A DNA stretch of 64,000 nucleotides from Tistlia consotensis USBA 355 (GCF_900177295.1 NZ_FWZX01000016.1:1-64000); one strand, 5' to 3'; shown: positions 26,417 to 35,078, counted from the stretch's first letter. Made by a program: numbers and translations. Notes: generated by a model not told the origin, from the sequence alone.

Positions 26417-26549
26417 ACCCCTCACCCTCCCACACTTCGTGTGGGCCCCTCCCTCTCCCCCAAGGGGCGAGGGAAGACACGAGCGCCCCCGAAAATCCCT
26501 CGCCCCTTGGGGGAGAGGGAGAGGCCCGCGAAGCGGGAGGGTGAGGGGT
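26417..26549. repeat. Long palindrome, repeat family C copy 3
   Basis: ACCCCTCACCCTCCC at 26417-26431 pairs with GGGAGGGTGAGGGGT at 26535-26549. Inside, CCCTCTCCCCCAAGGGGCGAGGGA pairs with TCCCTCGCCCCTTGGGGGAGAGGG over most bases. The design matches the elements around dctQ although the loop sequences differ. It separates livK from the glutamine-synthetase-like gene. Confidence 0.88.
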
Positions 26550-26590
26550 ATCGGACGCAGCCTCCCGCACCAGCCAAGGAAGCCCAAGCG

Positions 26591-27943
26591 ATGTCGAGCG
26601 AAGTGGATCCCGTCGGCCGGCTGATGGCCGAGCTGAGCGAGCGGCAGATCGAGTACCTGCGCTTCGAGCTGCCCGACCTGCACGGCGTCTCGCGCTCCAA
26701 GACCGTGCCGGTCGACAAGGTCGAGGGCTATGCCCGCCACGGCCTCAACTTCTACGGCGGCGTGCTCGGCCTCGACACGGCCTCCAACGTGGTGCCGGGC
26801 AGCCGGCTGCACACCGAGCGCAACTACGCCGACCAGAACCTCTTCCCGGACCCCGACTCGCTGCGCGTCCTGCCCTGGCTGGAGCACACCGCGAGCGTCC
26901 TCTGCCTGGGCTACTGGGACGGCGGCGAGCCGCAGCGCGCCGCGCCCCGCTGGGTCTTCTCCGAGCTGGTCAAGAAGGCCAACGCGCTGGGCTACGACGT
27001 CATGCTCGGCCACGAGTACGAGTACTACCTGCTCGACGCCCAATCGCTCGACACGCCCGCCCGCGGGCGGATGTTCGAGGGGCTGCACATCTTCAACACG
27101 GTGCGCAACCACTGGGCGCCCTTCCTCGATACCCTGGTGCCGACCCTGCGCGCCTACGGCATCGACATCGTCACCCACAACACCGAGTACGCCGGCTCGC
27201 AGTTCGAGACGGTCTACGGGCCGGGCATGAACCTGGCCGGCGCCGACAAGGCCTTCGCCTTCAAGAACGGCCTCAAGGAGCTGGCGCACCGCAACGGCCT
27301 GATCGCCAGCTTCATGGCCAAGCCCTTCGCCGGGATGGCCGGCAGCGGCTGCCATCTGCACCTCAGCCTCTGGGACCGGAAGACCGGCCGCAACGCCTTC
27401 ATGGACGCGGAGGCTGCCGCGGGCTTCTCCGACCTCGCCGGCCACTTCATCGAGGGCGTGCTGGCCCACGGCGCCGCCATGATGCCGCTGATCAACCCGA
27501 CGCCGAACTGCTACCACCGGGTCAAGCCGCACACCTTCGCGCCCTCGAACATCTCCTGGGGCGTGCAGGACCGCTCGGCGATGGTCCGGGTCAAGGCGAC
27601 CGGCGACGAGCGCACCCACATCGAGATGCGCGGCGGCTCGGCGGCGAGCAACCCCTACCTGCTGGCCTCGGCCGTGCTGGCCGCCGGCCTGCTCGGCCTC
27701 GAAGCCAAGGCCCCCCTGCGCGAGCAGGGCCGCGAGACGACCAGCGAGGACAACCCGGACCTGACGCCCTTCCCGCAGTCGCTGCCCCTGGCGCTCGACG
27801 CCCTCGAGGCCGATGATGACCTGCGCGTGATCCTGGGCGAGGAGTTCGTCGAGGTCTTCACCGCCGTGAAGCGCTTCGAGCTGGCCCGCTTCGCCGCCCA
27901 CGTCACCGACTGGGAAACCAACGAGTACCTGGAGCTCTACTGA
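26591..27943 (+). CDS. Glutamine synthetase family ligase (gamma-glutamyl-amine type)
   Basis: A 450-residue member of the glutamine synthetase family. The N-terminal beta-grasp part carries YLRFELPDLHGVSRSKTVPVDK (24-45). The catalytic part has the metal-binding GHEYEYYLLD near 140-149, HNTEYAGSQFE near 195-205, the ATP-binding SFMAKPFAGMAGSGCHLHLSLW near 238-259 and IEMRGGSAASNPYLLASAVLAAG near 341-363. It lacks features of the nitrogen-assimilation GlnA, such as the adenylylation tyrosine. It more likely ligates glutamate to an amine or aromatic amine, as gamma-glutamylpolyamine or gamma-glutamylanilide synthetases do. Position after livK supports such a role. Confidence 0.85.
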   Translation: MSSEVDPVGRLMAELSERQIEYLRFELPDLHGVSRSKTVPVDKVEGYARHGLNFYGGVLGLDTASNVVPGSRLHTERNYADQNLFPDPDSLRVLPWLEHTASVLCLGYWDGGEPQRAAPRWVFSELVKKANALGYDVMLGHEYEYYLLDAQSLDTPARGRMFEGLHIFNTVRNHWAPFLDTLVPTLRAYGIDIVTHNTEYAGSQFETVYGPGMNLAGADKAFAFKNGLKELAHRNGLIASFMAKPFAGMAGSGCHLHLSLWDRKTGRNAFMDAEAAAGFSDLAGHFIEGVLAHGAAMMPLINPTPNCYHRVKPHTFAPSNISWGVQDRSAMVRVKATGDERTHIEMRGGSAASNPYLLASAVLAAGLLGLEAKAPLREQGRETTSEDNPDLTPFPQSLPLALDALEADDDLRVILGEEFVEVFTAVKRFELARFAAHVTDWETNEYLELY

Positions 27944-27980
27944 GCCCCCTTCTGCGCCCCCTCCAGCCCCGGCAGGACCC

Positions 27981-28652
27981 ATGACCGCCTTCGATCCGCC
28001 CCCCTTCGATCCGCCCCCCTTCGATCCCCTGCGCCTGAAGCGCGACAAGACACTCGTCCCGGCCGCCACGGCCGTGCTGATCGTCGACGTCCAGAACGCC
28101 GAGATCGAGGAGCACTACCGCGCCGAGAAGCCGGAATACTGGCAGGCCGTGCACGAGCGCGCGCTGCCGGCGCTGAAGCGCCTGGTCGAGGGCGCCCGCG
28201 CCGCCGGCAGCGAGGTCGTCTACACGGTGATCGAGGCGCTGACCCGCGACGGCCGCGACCGCTCGCTCGACCACAAGCTCTCGGGCATCCTGGTGCCCAG
28301 GGGCTCCGAGGGCGCCAGGGTCATCGACGCGGTGGCGCCGCTCGACGACGAGATCGTGCTGCCGAAGACCTCCTCGGGCATCTTCAACTCGACCAACGTC
28401 GACTACGTGCTGCGCAACCTCGGCGTCGAGAACCTGATCGTCGCCGGCTTCCTGACCGACCAGTGCGTCGACATGGCGGTGCGCGACGCCGCCGACCGCG
28501 GCTACTACGTGATCTGCGCCGCCGACGGCTGCGCCAGCCACACCGACGAGCGCCACCGCACGGCGCTCAAGGCCTTCGGCGGCTACTGCCGGGTCCAGAA
28601 CGTCGAGGAGATCCTGGCCGACCTCGGCGTGACGGCCGCCATCGAGGCCTAG
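27981..28652 (+). CDS. Isochorismatase-like cysteine hydrolase
   Basis: A 223-residue hydrolase with the Asp-Lys-Cys triad of the family: Asp36 in LIVDVQN, Lys129 in LPKTSSG, and Cys162 in LTDQCVD. The family cleaves amide bonds (N-carbamoylsarcosine, nicotinamide, ureidoacrylate, biuret) or isochorismate. Residues 1-16 contain two tandem copies of DPPPF, probably a flexible tail. It follows the glutamyl-ligase-like gene by 37 bases and is directly followed by the reductase gene with no gap. A role in amide breakdown after uptake by the Liv system is inferred. Confidence 0.88.
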   Translation: MTAFDPPPFDPPPFDPLRLKRDKTLVPAATAVLIVDVQNAEIEEHYRAEKPEYWQAVHERALPALKRLVEGARAAGSEVVYTVIEALTRDGRDRSLDHKLSGILVPRGSEGARVIDAVAPLDDEIVLPKTSSGIFNSTNVDYVLRNLGVENLIVAGFLTDQCVDMAVRDAADRGYYVICAADGCASHTDERHRTALKAFGGYCRVQNVEEILADLGVTAAIEA

Positions 28653-29648
28653 GTGAAGGCGGTCCTGCTCGAGGGCTACGGCGGCTCGGAGGTCCTGCGC
28701 CTCGGCGAATTGCCGCGGCCCGTTCCCGAAGGCCGGCAGGTACTGGTCGAGGTCCTGGCGACCAGCGTCAACCCGATCGACTGGAAGCTGCGCAAGCACG
28801 GCGGCGACTGGGCGCCCGAGCCCGGCGGCGTGCTGCACGGCGACCTCGCCGGCCGGGTCGCCGCGGTCGGCCCGCAGGCCACCCGCTTCCAGGTCGGCGA
28901 CGCGGTCTACGGCTGCGCCGGCGGTCTGCGTGGCTACGACGGCGCGCTGGCCGAATTCATGCGCTGCGACGAGGAGCTGCTCGCCGCCAAGCCCGAGACG
29001 CTCGACTGGCGACAGGCCGCGGCGCTGCCGCTGGTCACGCTGACCGCCTGGGAGGGCCTGATCGACCGGGCGCGCCTGCAGCCCGGCGAGCGGGTGCTGG
29101 TCCAGGGCGGCGCCGGCGGCGTCGGCCATGTCGCGATCCAGCTCGCCAAGGCGGCCGGCGCCTGGGTCGCGGCGACCGTCTCCAGCGCGGCCAAGGCCGA
29201 GGTCGCGCGGCGCTGCGGCGCCGACGCGACGATCGACTACCGCCGCGAGGCGCCGGCCGACTACGCGGCGCGCCTGACCGGCGGCGCCGGCTTCGACCTC
29301 GCCTTCGACACGATCGGCGCCTCGGCCTTCGCCGCCTCGATCGAGGCGCTGCGCCCCGGCGGCCGGCTGGTCACCATCGCCGCGACCGAGGCGTTCGTGC
29401 TGGCGCCGGCCCACGCCCGCGGCCTGGACATCCAGATCGTGCTGATGCTGCTGCCGATGCTGACCGGCCGCGGCAAGGCACGCCAGGGCGAGCTGCTGGC
29501 ACAGGCGGCGCGGCTCGCCGACATGGGCCGCCTGGCGCCGGTCCTGGACCCCCGGGCCTTCACGCTCGCCGAGGCGGCGGCGGCCCACGACCGCCAGGAG
29601 TCCGGCGAGGCGCTCGGCAAGATGGTGATCACCGTGGGGCCGGCGTAG
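28653..29648 (+). CDS. Medium-chain NADP-dependent oxidoreductase (quinone oxidoreductase-like)
   Basis: A 331-residue MDR enzyme beginning with GTG immediately after the stop of the cysteine hydrolase gene. It shows VNPIDWKLRKHGG near 41-53, the zinc-independent GDLAGRVAAVGPQATRFQVGDAVYG stretch, and the Rossmann motif VQGGAGGVGHVAIQLAKAAG near 149-168. The zinc-ligand cysteines of true alcohol dehydrogenases are absent, so it is a quinone- or enone-reducing type. Substrate unknown. Its 3' end overlaps the convergent livF2 gene by 20 bases. Confidence 0.85.
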   Translation: MKAVLLEGYGGSEVLRLGELPRPVPEGRQVLVEVLATSVNPIDWKLRKHGGDWAPEPGGVLHGDLAGRVAAVGPQATRFQVGDAVYGCAGGLRGYDGALAEFMRCDEELLAAKPETLDWRQAAALPLVTLTAWEGLIDRARLQPGERVLVQGGAGGVGHVAIQLAKAAGAWVAATVSSAAKAEVARRCGADATIDYRREAPADYAARLTGGAGFDLAFDTIGASAFAASIEALRPGGRLVTIAATEAFVLAPAHARGLDIQIVLMLLPMLTGRGKARQGELLAQAARLADMGRLAPVLDPRAFTLAEAAAAHDRQESGEALGKMVITVGPA

Positions 29649-30357
29649 CCTCCGCCTGGCCGAGGTAGACCTTCTGCAGCCACTCGTTGCCGAGCAGCTC
29701 GCTGGCCGTGCCGTGCAGCATGACCTCGCCGGTCTGCAGCACGTAGCCGCGGTGCGCGATCGAGAGCGCCATGTTGGCGTTCTGCTCGACGACGAAGATC
29801 GTCGTGCCCTGCCTGTTGATCTCCTGGATGATCTCGAAGACCTGCTCGACGTAGGCCGGCGACAGGCCCATCGAGGGCTCGTCCATGCACAGCAGGCGCG
29901 GCCGCGCCATCAGCGCCCGGCCCATGGCGACCATCTGCTGCTCGCCGCCGGACAGCGTGCCGGCCGACTGGGCGAGCCGCTCCTTGACCCGCGGGAACAG
30001 CTCGTAGACCCGCTCGAGGTCCTCGGCGATGGCCGCCTTGTCCTTGCGGGTGTAGGCGCCCATCATCAAGTTCTCGTAGACGGTCATGCGCGGGAACAGG
30101 CGGCGCGCCTCGGGCACCGGGGCGATGCCGCGGCGGACCCGCTCGGCGGTCGACAGCCGGCTGATGTCCTCGCCCTCCAGGACCACCGCGCCGCGCTTCG
30201 GCTGCACGACGCCCAGCACCGTCTTCATCGTCGTCGACTTGCCGCAGGCATTGCCGCCCAGCAGGCAGACGATCTCGCCCTGCTCGATCTTGTAGTTGAC
30301 GGCCTTCAGGACGTGCAGCTCGCCGTAGAAGGTGTCGACGTCGCGGAACTCAAGCAT
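29629..30357 (-). CDS. livF: Liv-type ABC transporter ATP-binding protein LivF (system 2)
   Basis: A 242-residue ATPase, last gene of the second Liv operon. Walker A is GGNACGKST (34-42), with a cysteine where alanine or glycine is usual. Signature LSGGEQQMVAMGRAL, Walker B LLCMDEPSMGL and VVEQNANMALSIAHRGYVLQTG follow the LivF pattern. It starts inside the 3' end of the fused livM-livG gene (eight-base overlap), so it is translationally coupled. Confidence 0.93.
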   Translation of the reverse strand: MLEFRDVDTFYGELHVLKAVNYKIEQGEIVCLLGGNACGKSTTMKTVLGVVQPKRGAVVLEGEDISRLSTAERVRRGIAPVPEARRLFPRMTVYENLMMGAYTRKDKAAIAEDLERVYELFPRVKERLAQSAGTLSGGEQQMVAMGRALMARPRLLCMDEPSMGLSPAYVEQVFEIIQEINRQGTTIFVVEQNANMALSIAHRGYVLQTGEVMLHGTASELLGNEWLQKVYLGQAEATPAPR

Positions 30358-32383
30358 GGGCCACCGCCTTGCGCCCGAGGTAGGCCTCCAGCACCTGCGG
30401 GTCTGCGTGGACCTCGGCCGGCGTGCCCTCGGCGATCTTCTCGCCGTGGTCCAGCACCACGATCCGGTCGGCGAGGTCGTTGACGACGTTGAGCTTGTGC
30501 TCGATCAGGAAGACCGTCAGCCCCATGTCCTTGAGGCTGCGGATCTGCTCGGCGAGCTCCAGGGTCTCGCCGGGGTTCATGCCGGCCGCCGGCTCGTCGA
30601 GCAGCAGGATCTTCGGCTGCGAGGCCAGGGCGCGGGCGATCTCGACGCGCCGCCGGTTGGCGTAGGACAGCTCGCTGACCGTCTGGTCGAGCCGCGGCAG
30701 CAGGCGGTTGCCGAAGACCGACAGCACCTCGATCGCCCGCTCGCGCGCCTCGCGCTCCTCGACCGCGACCGACGGCGGGCGCAGCACGGCGCCGAGGGCG
30801 CCGGTCGTGGTGCGCGAGTGCATCCCGACCAGGACGTTCTCCAGCACCGTCATGTTGTTGAACAGCCGGAGGTTCTGGAAGGTCCGCGCGATGCCGAGCC
30901 GGGCCAGCTCGTGGGGCGGCAGGCCGGTGACGTCCCTGCCCTGCAGCAGGATCTTGCCGCCGGTCGCCGGGTCCAGGCCGGTGATCACGTTGAACATCGT
31001 CGTCTTGCCCGAGCCGTTCGGCCCGATCAGCGCGACGATCGTGCCGGCCGCGATCTTCAGGTCGACCTCCTTGACCGCGATGATGCCGCCGTAGCGCTTG
31101 ACCAGGCCGCGGATCTCCAGCAGCGGGCCGGGCGTCTCGGCCGCCTCCCGGGCGAGCACGCGCAGCTGCCGCCTGATGCCGCCGCGCTCGACGTTGGCGG
31201 TCTGCTCGGCGAGGCTGAGGGCGCGGGTCGCCCGGCGTGCCGGGATCAGGCCCTGGCGGCGGTAGAGCATGGTCAGCACCAGGACGATGCCGAAGATCAG
31301 CTCGATCGCCTGGGTCAGGTCGATGGTCTGCAGCCAGTCGTTGTCGAGCAGCTCGCCGAGGTCGTGCAGCCAGCCCGAGACGTCCTGCAGCACCCAGGAC
31401 TGCAGGATCTGCAGGATCAGCGCGCCGGCGACGACGCCGTAGGGGCTGCCCATGCCGCCGAACACGACCATGACCAGGATCATCGCCGAGACCGGGAACA
31501 TGAACATGTCCGGGGTCGCGGTCTGCAGCTTAGCGACGTAGAAGGTACCGATCATCCCGGCGAAGCCCGCGCCGACCGCGAAGGCGAGCAGCTTGAGCCT
31601 GACCCGGTTGACGCCCATCGCCGCCGCCGCGATCTGGTCCTCGCGGATCGCCATCCAGGCCCGTCCGATCCGCGAGGTCGTCAGCCTGAGGCTGACGAAG
31701 ATGAAGAGGGCGACCAGCGCGACGCCGACGTAGTAGTAGGGCGTCGAGGTGACGCCGAAGTTGTAGCCGAACAGCGAGGGCGCCTGGACGCCGTTGAGGC
31801 CCATCGCGCCGTTGGTCAGGCTCGGCGTGTTGCGCACCACGACCGGCACGATCTCGCCGAAGCCCAGGGTCACGATCGCCAGGTAGTCGCCCTTGAGCCT
31901 GAGGGTCGGCGCGCCGAACAGGATGCCGAAGAAGGCGGCGATCAGGCCCGACAGCGGCAGCATGATCCAGAATGACACCGTCAGGTGCGCGACGTCGGGC
32001 ACGCCGTCGACGTGGAAGCGCTCGACCAGCCCGAGCCAGGCGAAGGGCTGCCAGAACGAGCTCCAGGCCGGCTCCAGCTGCCAGGACGCGAAGATGCCGT
32101 AGGTATAGGCGCCGATCGCGAAGAAGGCCGCATAGCCGAGGTCGAGCAGGCCGGCGAGGCCGACCACGATGTTGAGGCCGAGCGCCAGGGCCGCGAAGGC
32201 GGTGGCGTTGGCCGCCGCGTCGAGATCGCCGGCGTTGCCGTCGATCACCGGCAGCAGCAGCGCGAAGGCCGCGAAGGCCGCTACGGCCGCGCGCCCGCGG
32301 ACCTTCGGCGGGACGCGCTTCAGCGGCGCCGCCAGCGCTGCGAGCAGGCCGGCGGCCGGATTGGTGGTTGCATCCATGTCCAT
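30350..32383 (-). CDS. Fused Liv permease-ATPase (LivM-LivG fusion, system 2)
   Basis: A 677-residue fusion. Residues 1-380 are a LivM permease: ALGLNIVVGLAGLLDLGYAAFFAIGAYTYG, LRLKGDYLAIVTLGFGEIVPVVVRN, AIREDQIAAAAMGVNRVRLKLLAFAVGAGFAGMIGTFYV and VFGGMGSPYGVVAGALIL. A linker of about 40 residues leads to a LivG ATPase from about 420, with Walker A GPNGSGKTT (454-462), ARTFQNLRLFNNMT, LSYANRRRVEIARAL, Walker B LLLDEPAAGM and IEHKLNVV. The fusion is in frame without interruption and is known in related bacteria. It is eight bases after livH2 and overlaps livF2. Confidence 0.93.
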   Translation of the reverse strand: MDMDATTNPAAGLLAALAAPLKRVPPKVRGRAAVAAFAAFALLLPVIDGNAGDLDAAANATAFAALALGLNIVVGLAGLLDLGYAAFFAIGAYTYGIFASWQLEPAWSSFWQPFAWLGLVERFHVDGVPDVAHLTVSFWIMLPLSGLIAAFFGILFGAPTLRLKGDYLAIVTLGFGEIVPVVVRNTPSLTNGAMGLNGVQAPSLFGYNFGVTSTPYYYVGVALVALFIFVSLRLTTSRIGRAWMAIREDQIAAAAMGVNRVRLKLLAFAVGAGFAGMIGTFYVAKLQTATPDMFMFPVSAMILVMVVFGGMGSPYGVVAGALILQILQSWVLQDVSGWLHDLGELLDNDWLQTIDLTQAIELIFGIVLVLTMLYRRQGLIPARRATRALSLAEQTANVERGGIRRQLRVLAREAAETPGPLLEIRGLVKRYGGIIAVKEVDLKIAAGTIVALIGPNGSGKTTMFNVITGLDPATGGKILLQGRDVTGLPPHELARLGIARTFQNLRLFNNMTVLENVLVGMHSRTTTGALGAVLRPPSVAVEEREARERAIEVLSVFGNRLLPRLDQTVSELSYANRRRVEIARALASQPKILLLDEPAAGMNPGETLELAEQIRSLKDMGLTVFLIEHKLNVVNDLADRIVVLDHGEKIAEGTPAEVHADPQVLEAYLGRKAVAHA

Positions 32384-32390
32384 GAGCCGA

Positions 32391-33320
32391 TCAGGACCTC
32401 TGTGCCAGGGACCGCCCGAGCAGGCCGGTCGGCCGGAAGACGAGAACCAGGACCAGGATCGAGAAGATGATCACGTCGGTCCAACGCACGGCGATCAGCT
32501 GCCCGCCGACCGACTCGATCAGCCCGATCAGCAGGCCGCCGAGCATCGCGCCGGGGATGTTGCCGATGCCGCCGAGCACCGCGGCGGTGAAGGCCCTGAG
32601 CCCCGCGGTGTAGCCGATCTGGAAGTCGACGACGTTGTAGTAGAGCCCGAAGATCAGGCCCGCCGCCCCGGCCAGGGCCGAGCCCAGGAAGAAGGCGGTC
32701 AGCACGACACGGTCGACGTCGACGCCCATCATCCGGGCCGCCTCGGCATCCTGGGCCGTCGCCTGCATGGCCTTGCCCAGCTTGGTGTGGTGCACGAAGA
32801 GCTGCAGGCCAAGCATCAGGACCGCGGCGACGACCCAGACCAGGACCTCGCGCAGGTGCACCGTCGCCCCCCCGAGGTGCCAGGTCAGGTTCGGCAGCGG
32901 GTTCGGATAGTTCTCCTGCTGGGCGCCGACCAGCAGGAGGACCAGGTTGGTCAGGATGTAGGCGAGGCCGATCGTCGTGATCATCGCCGCCGTGCCCGGC
33001 ACGTTGCGCAGCGGCCTCAGGGCCGTCCGCTCGATCACCACGCCCAGGGTCCCGGTCGCCAGCATCGTGACGACCAGGGCGAGCAGCAGGACGGCCACCA
33101 GCGGCAAGCCGGTGAGGATCACGGACTGGCCCGAGAGCCCCACGGCGAGCAGGACGGCCATGGCGATGAACGAGCCGACCATGAACACGCTGAAATGCGT
33201 GAAGTTGATCAGCTCGATGATGCCGTAGACCATGGTGAACCCGAGCGCGAGCAACGCGTACATCGCGCCCAGGCTCACCCCGTTGATGACCTGCTGCAGC
33301 AGCACATCAGAGAAAGTCAT
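32391..33320 (-). CDS. livH: Liv-type ABC transporter permease LivH (system 2)
   Basis: A 309-residue permease with about eight hydrophobic helices. It starts LLQQVINGVSLGAMYALLALGFTMVYGIIELINFTHFSVFMVG, a LivH hallmark. It continues with IERTALRPLRNVPGTAAMITTIGLAYILTN, the cytoplasmic MQATAQDAEAARMMGVDVDRVV loop and VLGGIGNIPGAMLGGLLIGL. It lies 33 bases after the livK2 stop and eight before the fusion gene. With the fusion protein and LivF2 it makes the second inner-membrane complex. Confidence 0.93.
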   Translation of the reverse strand: MTFSDVLLQQVINGVSLGAMYALLALGFTMVYGIIELINFTHFSVFMVGSFIAMAVLLAVGLSGQSVILTGLPLVAVLLLALVVTMLATGTLGVVIERTALRPLRNVPGTAAMITTIGLAYILTNLVLLLVGAQQENYPNPLPNLTWHLGGATVHLREVLVWVVAAVLMLGLQLFVHHTKLGKAMQATAQDAEAARMMGVDVDRVVLTAFFLGSALAGAAGLIFGLYYNVVDFQIGYTAGLRAFTAAVLGGIGNIPGAMLGGLLIGLIESVGGQLIAVRWTDVIIFSILVLVLVFRPTGLLGRSLAQRS

Positions 33321-33353
33321 CGATCTGACTTCCGGCCACCGGCCGTCGATCGA

Positions 33354-34628
33354 TCAGGAGGACGGCGCTTCTGGCGCGTCGCCCAGGTATTTGAACTGAT
33401 GGATGACGTCGTCGTCCGGGTACTGCTTGTTGTGGGCCACCTGGAAGACCGCGATCGTCTTCTGCAGGATGTCGCCGTTGCCGTCGAAGGCGACCGGGCC
33501 CTGGAAGGTGTCGACCTTGGAGCTGGCGATCGCGTCGTGCACCGCCGCGCGCGTCACCTTGGCACCGCTGTCGGCGACCTTCTTGATCGCGGCGATGATC
33601 ACCTTCGCGCCGTCGTAGGCGGTCACCGAATAGTCGCTCGGCGTGCGCCCGCCGCACATCTTGGAGAACTTCTTGACCCAGTCCGCCAGCTTCGGGTTCT
33701 CGGTCAGGTGCGGCGAGGCGTTGGTCACGTACCAGCCCTCGGACGCCGGGAAGCCGGCGCCCTTCAGCAGGTCGCCGGTGAACATGCCGTCGCCGCCCGC
33801 CTTGACCATCTTCGGCACGGTCTCGTAGGCCTGCTTGGCGAGCTTCACGCCGGCCTGGGCGACGCCGCCGTAGTAGATCGCGTCGGGGTGCATCCCCTTG
33901 ATCTTGGTCAGAATGGTCGTGTAGTCGGCCTCTTTCGGGTTGAGCTCGTCATGGCCGAGCACCGTCATCCCGATCTTCTTGGCCTGCGCCTCGAAGAGGT
34001 TGGCCATGCCGACACCGTAGGCGCCGGAATCGTCGAGGATGTAGACCGTTTTGACCTTCAGGGTGTCCCGCATGTAGTTGGCCATGTTCGGGCCCTGGTA
34101 CTTGTCGGTCGTCACGGTCCGGAAGTAGACCGGCTTGCCGGCAGGCCGGTACTGGCCGGCATAGCGCGGATCGGTGATGTCCGGGTTGGTCGAGGCCGGC
34201 GTGATGGTCGCCAGATCGCCCTGCGACAGGATCGGCGACATCGCCTTGCCGTCGCCGCTCATCTCCGGTCCGACGTTCGCGACGACCGAGGGATCGGCGA
34301 CCAGCTTCTTGGCGTTGGTCGCCGCCTGGGCCGGGTCGTAGGCGCCGGCCGTGGCGGTCGCGTTGTTGAGAATCACGGTCTTGAGCTTGTAGCCGCCGAC
34401 GCCGCCCATCTTGTTGGCCTCGTCGATGGCCATCTGGGCGCCGCACTTGATGCGGGTCGCGCCGTCCGCGTCGGCGCCGGTCAGCGGCAGGGTGATGCCG
34501 ATGCTGACGGACTTGGCGGCCGCCTGGGCCGGCACCGGTCCGGCCGTCGCGACCAATCCGGCCACGAGGCCCACCCCGACAGTTGCAATCAGGAATCGAT
34601 GGTAGCCTTGGTACGAGTCTCCCGACAT
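33354..34628 (-). CDS. livK: Liv-type ABC transporter substrate-binding protein LivK (system 2)
   Basis: A 424-residue periplasmic protein. ATG at 34628 has GGAGG six bases upstream; the longer frame to 34814 has no such support and would run through the promoter. A signal peptide of about 37 residues ends near AQAAAK. The mature type I binding protein has GITLPLTGADADGATRIKCGAQMAIDEANKMGG, ITPASTNPDIT and a C-terminal DVIHQFKYLGD. Two cysteines (in IKCGAQ and KMCGGR) may pair. It heads the livK-livH-livMG-livF operon and is preceded by a sigma-54-type promoter, suggesting a nitrogen-source ligand. Confidence 0.92.
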   Translation of the reverse strand: MSGDSYQGYHRFLIATVGVGLVAGLVATAGPVPAQAAAKSVSIGITLPLTGADADGATRIKCGAQMAIDEANKMGGVGGYKLKTVILNNATATAGAYDPAQAATNAKKLVADPSVVANVGPEMSGDGKAMSPILSQGDLATITPASTNPDITDPRYAGQYRPAGKPVYFRTVTTDKYQGPNMANYMRDTLKVKTVYILDDSGAYGVGMANLFEAQAKKIGMTVLGHDELNPKEADYTTILTKIKGMHPDAIYYGGVAQAGVKLAKQAYETVPKMVKAGGDGMFTGDLLKGAGFPASEGWYVTNASPHLTENPKLADWVKKFSKMCGGRTPSDYSVTAYDGAKVIIAAIKKVADSGAKVTRAAVHDAIASSKVDTFQGPVAFDGNGDILQKTIAVFQVAHNKQYPDDDVIHQFKYLGDAPEAPSS

Positions 34629-34715
34629 GTTCGACCTCCATGCGCCCCGGTGAAGCCCGGGTGCGTCATTGCTTGAATGCAGGCCTCGCGGCCCTGGAAG
34701 TCCGACCCGATGAAA

Positions 34716-34757
34716 GCAGTGACCGATTGAAGAGACGCAGTTACCGACTGTAGGGAC
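34716..34757 (-). repeat. Tandem 21-base repeat in the livK2 leader
   Basis: Two adjacent 21-base units, GCAGTGACCGATTGAAGAGAC (34716-34736) and its imperfect copy at 34737-34757 (GCAGTTACCGACTGTAGGGA and C), match at 16 of 21 positions. The spacing is two helical turns. They lie downstream of the predicted start of transcription, within the livK2 leader, and could bind a regulator or RNA-level factor. Confidence 0.75.
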
Positions 34758-34780
34758 GAAGAATTCCCCATAATTTCCCC

Positions 34781-34795
34781 GCAAAAAACGTGCCA
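34781..34795 (-). promoter_or_regulatory. Sigma-54 (-24/-12) promoter for the second Liv operon
   Basis: On the minus strand the sequence is TGGCACGTTTTTTGC, which matches the RpoN consensus TGGCACG-N4-TTGC at every fixed position, with the GG and GC pairs ten bases apart. It points towards livK2 and would start transcription near 34769, leaving a leader of about 140 bases. Confidence 0.75.
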
Positions 34796-35078
34796 TGGTC
34801 GGCGGCCGCGGCAAAGCCGGAATCCGGGGCGCAAACTGCGTAACAACGTCGCGACTCGCCTGCCGCCGGGGGCGGGCAGCGCGCTCAAGACCTGGGCAGC
34901 TCGGGACCGGACCGGCCGCGGCCGCGGGCTCGGCGTGCGCCTCTGCGGGCGGGGCTCGCGGGGCCTCGTCAGAGAGCTACGGCAGCCGGAACAGGGCAGG
35001 TGAAATCCTGCCCCGCGGCCGGCACAGCGGCAGGCCGCGGGCAGGCGCGGGATCGGCTTCCGGGGCGCGTGGGCGGCG

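Larger units (their letters stand above)
34629..35078. other. Regulatory gap upstream of the second Liv operon
   Basis: No gene is supported in these 450 bases. The part nearest livK2 carries the tandem 21-base repeat (34716-34757) and the -24/-12 promoter (34781-34795). The rest (34800-35078) is G+C-rich with no recognised gene or clear activator site; it would be the place for enhancer sites of a sigma-54 activator and for the end of the small minus-strand gene at 35079. Confidence 0.7.

Noticed and set aside
25067-28069. A 1000-codon open frame antisense to livM1, livK1, the ligase and hydrolase genes
   Set aside because: Its translation is arginine-, glycine- and valine-rich low-complexity sequence with no family motif; the opposite strand codes for clear conserved proteins. 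Long antisense frames are expected at this G+C content.
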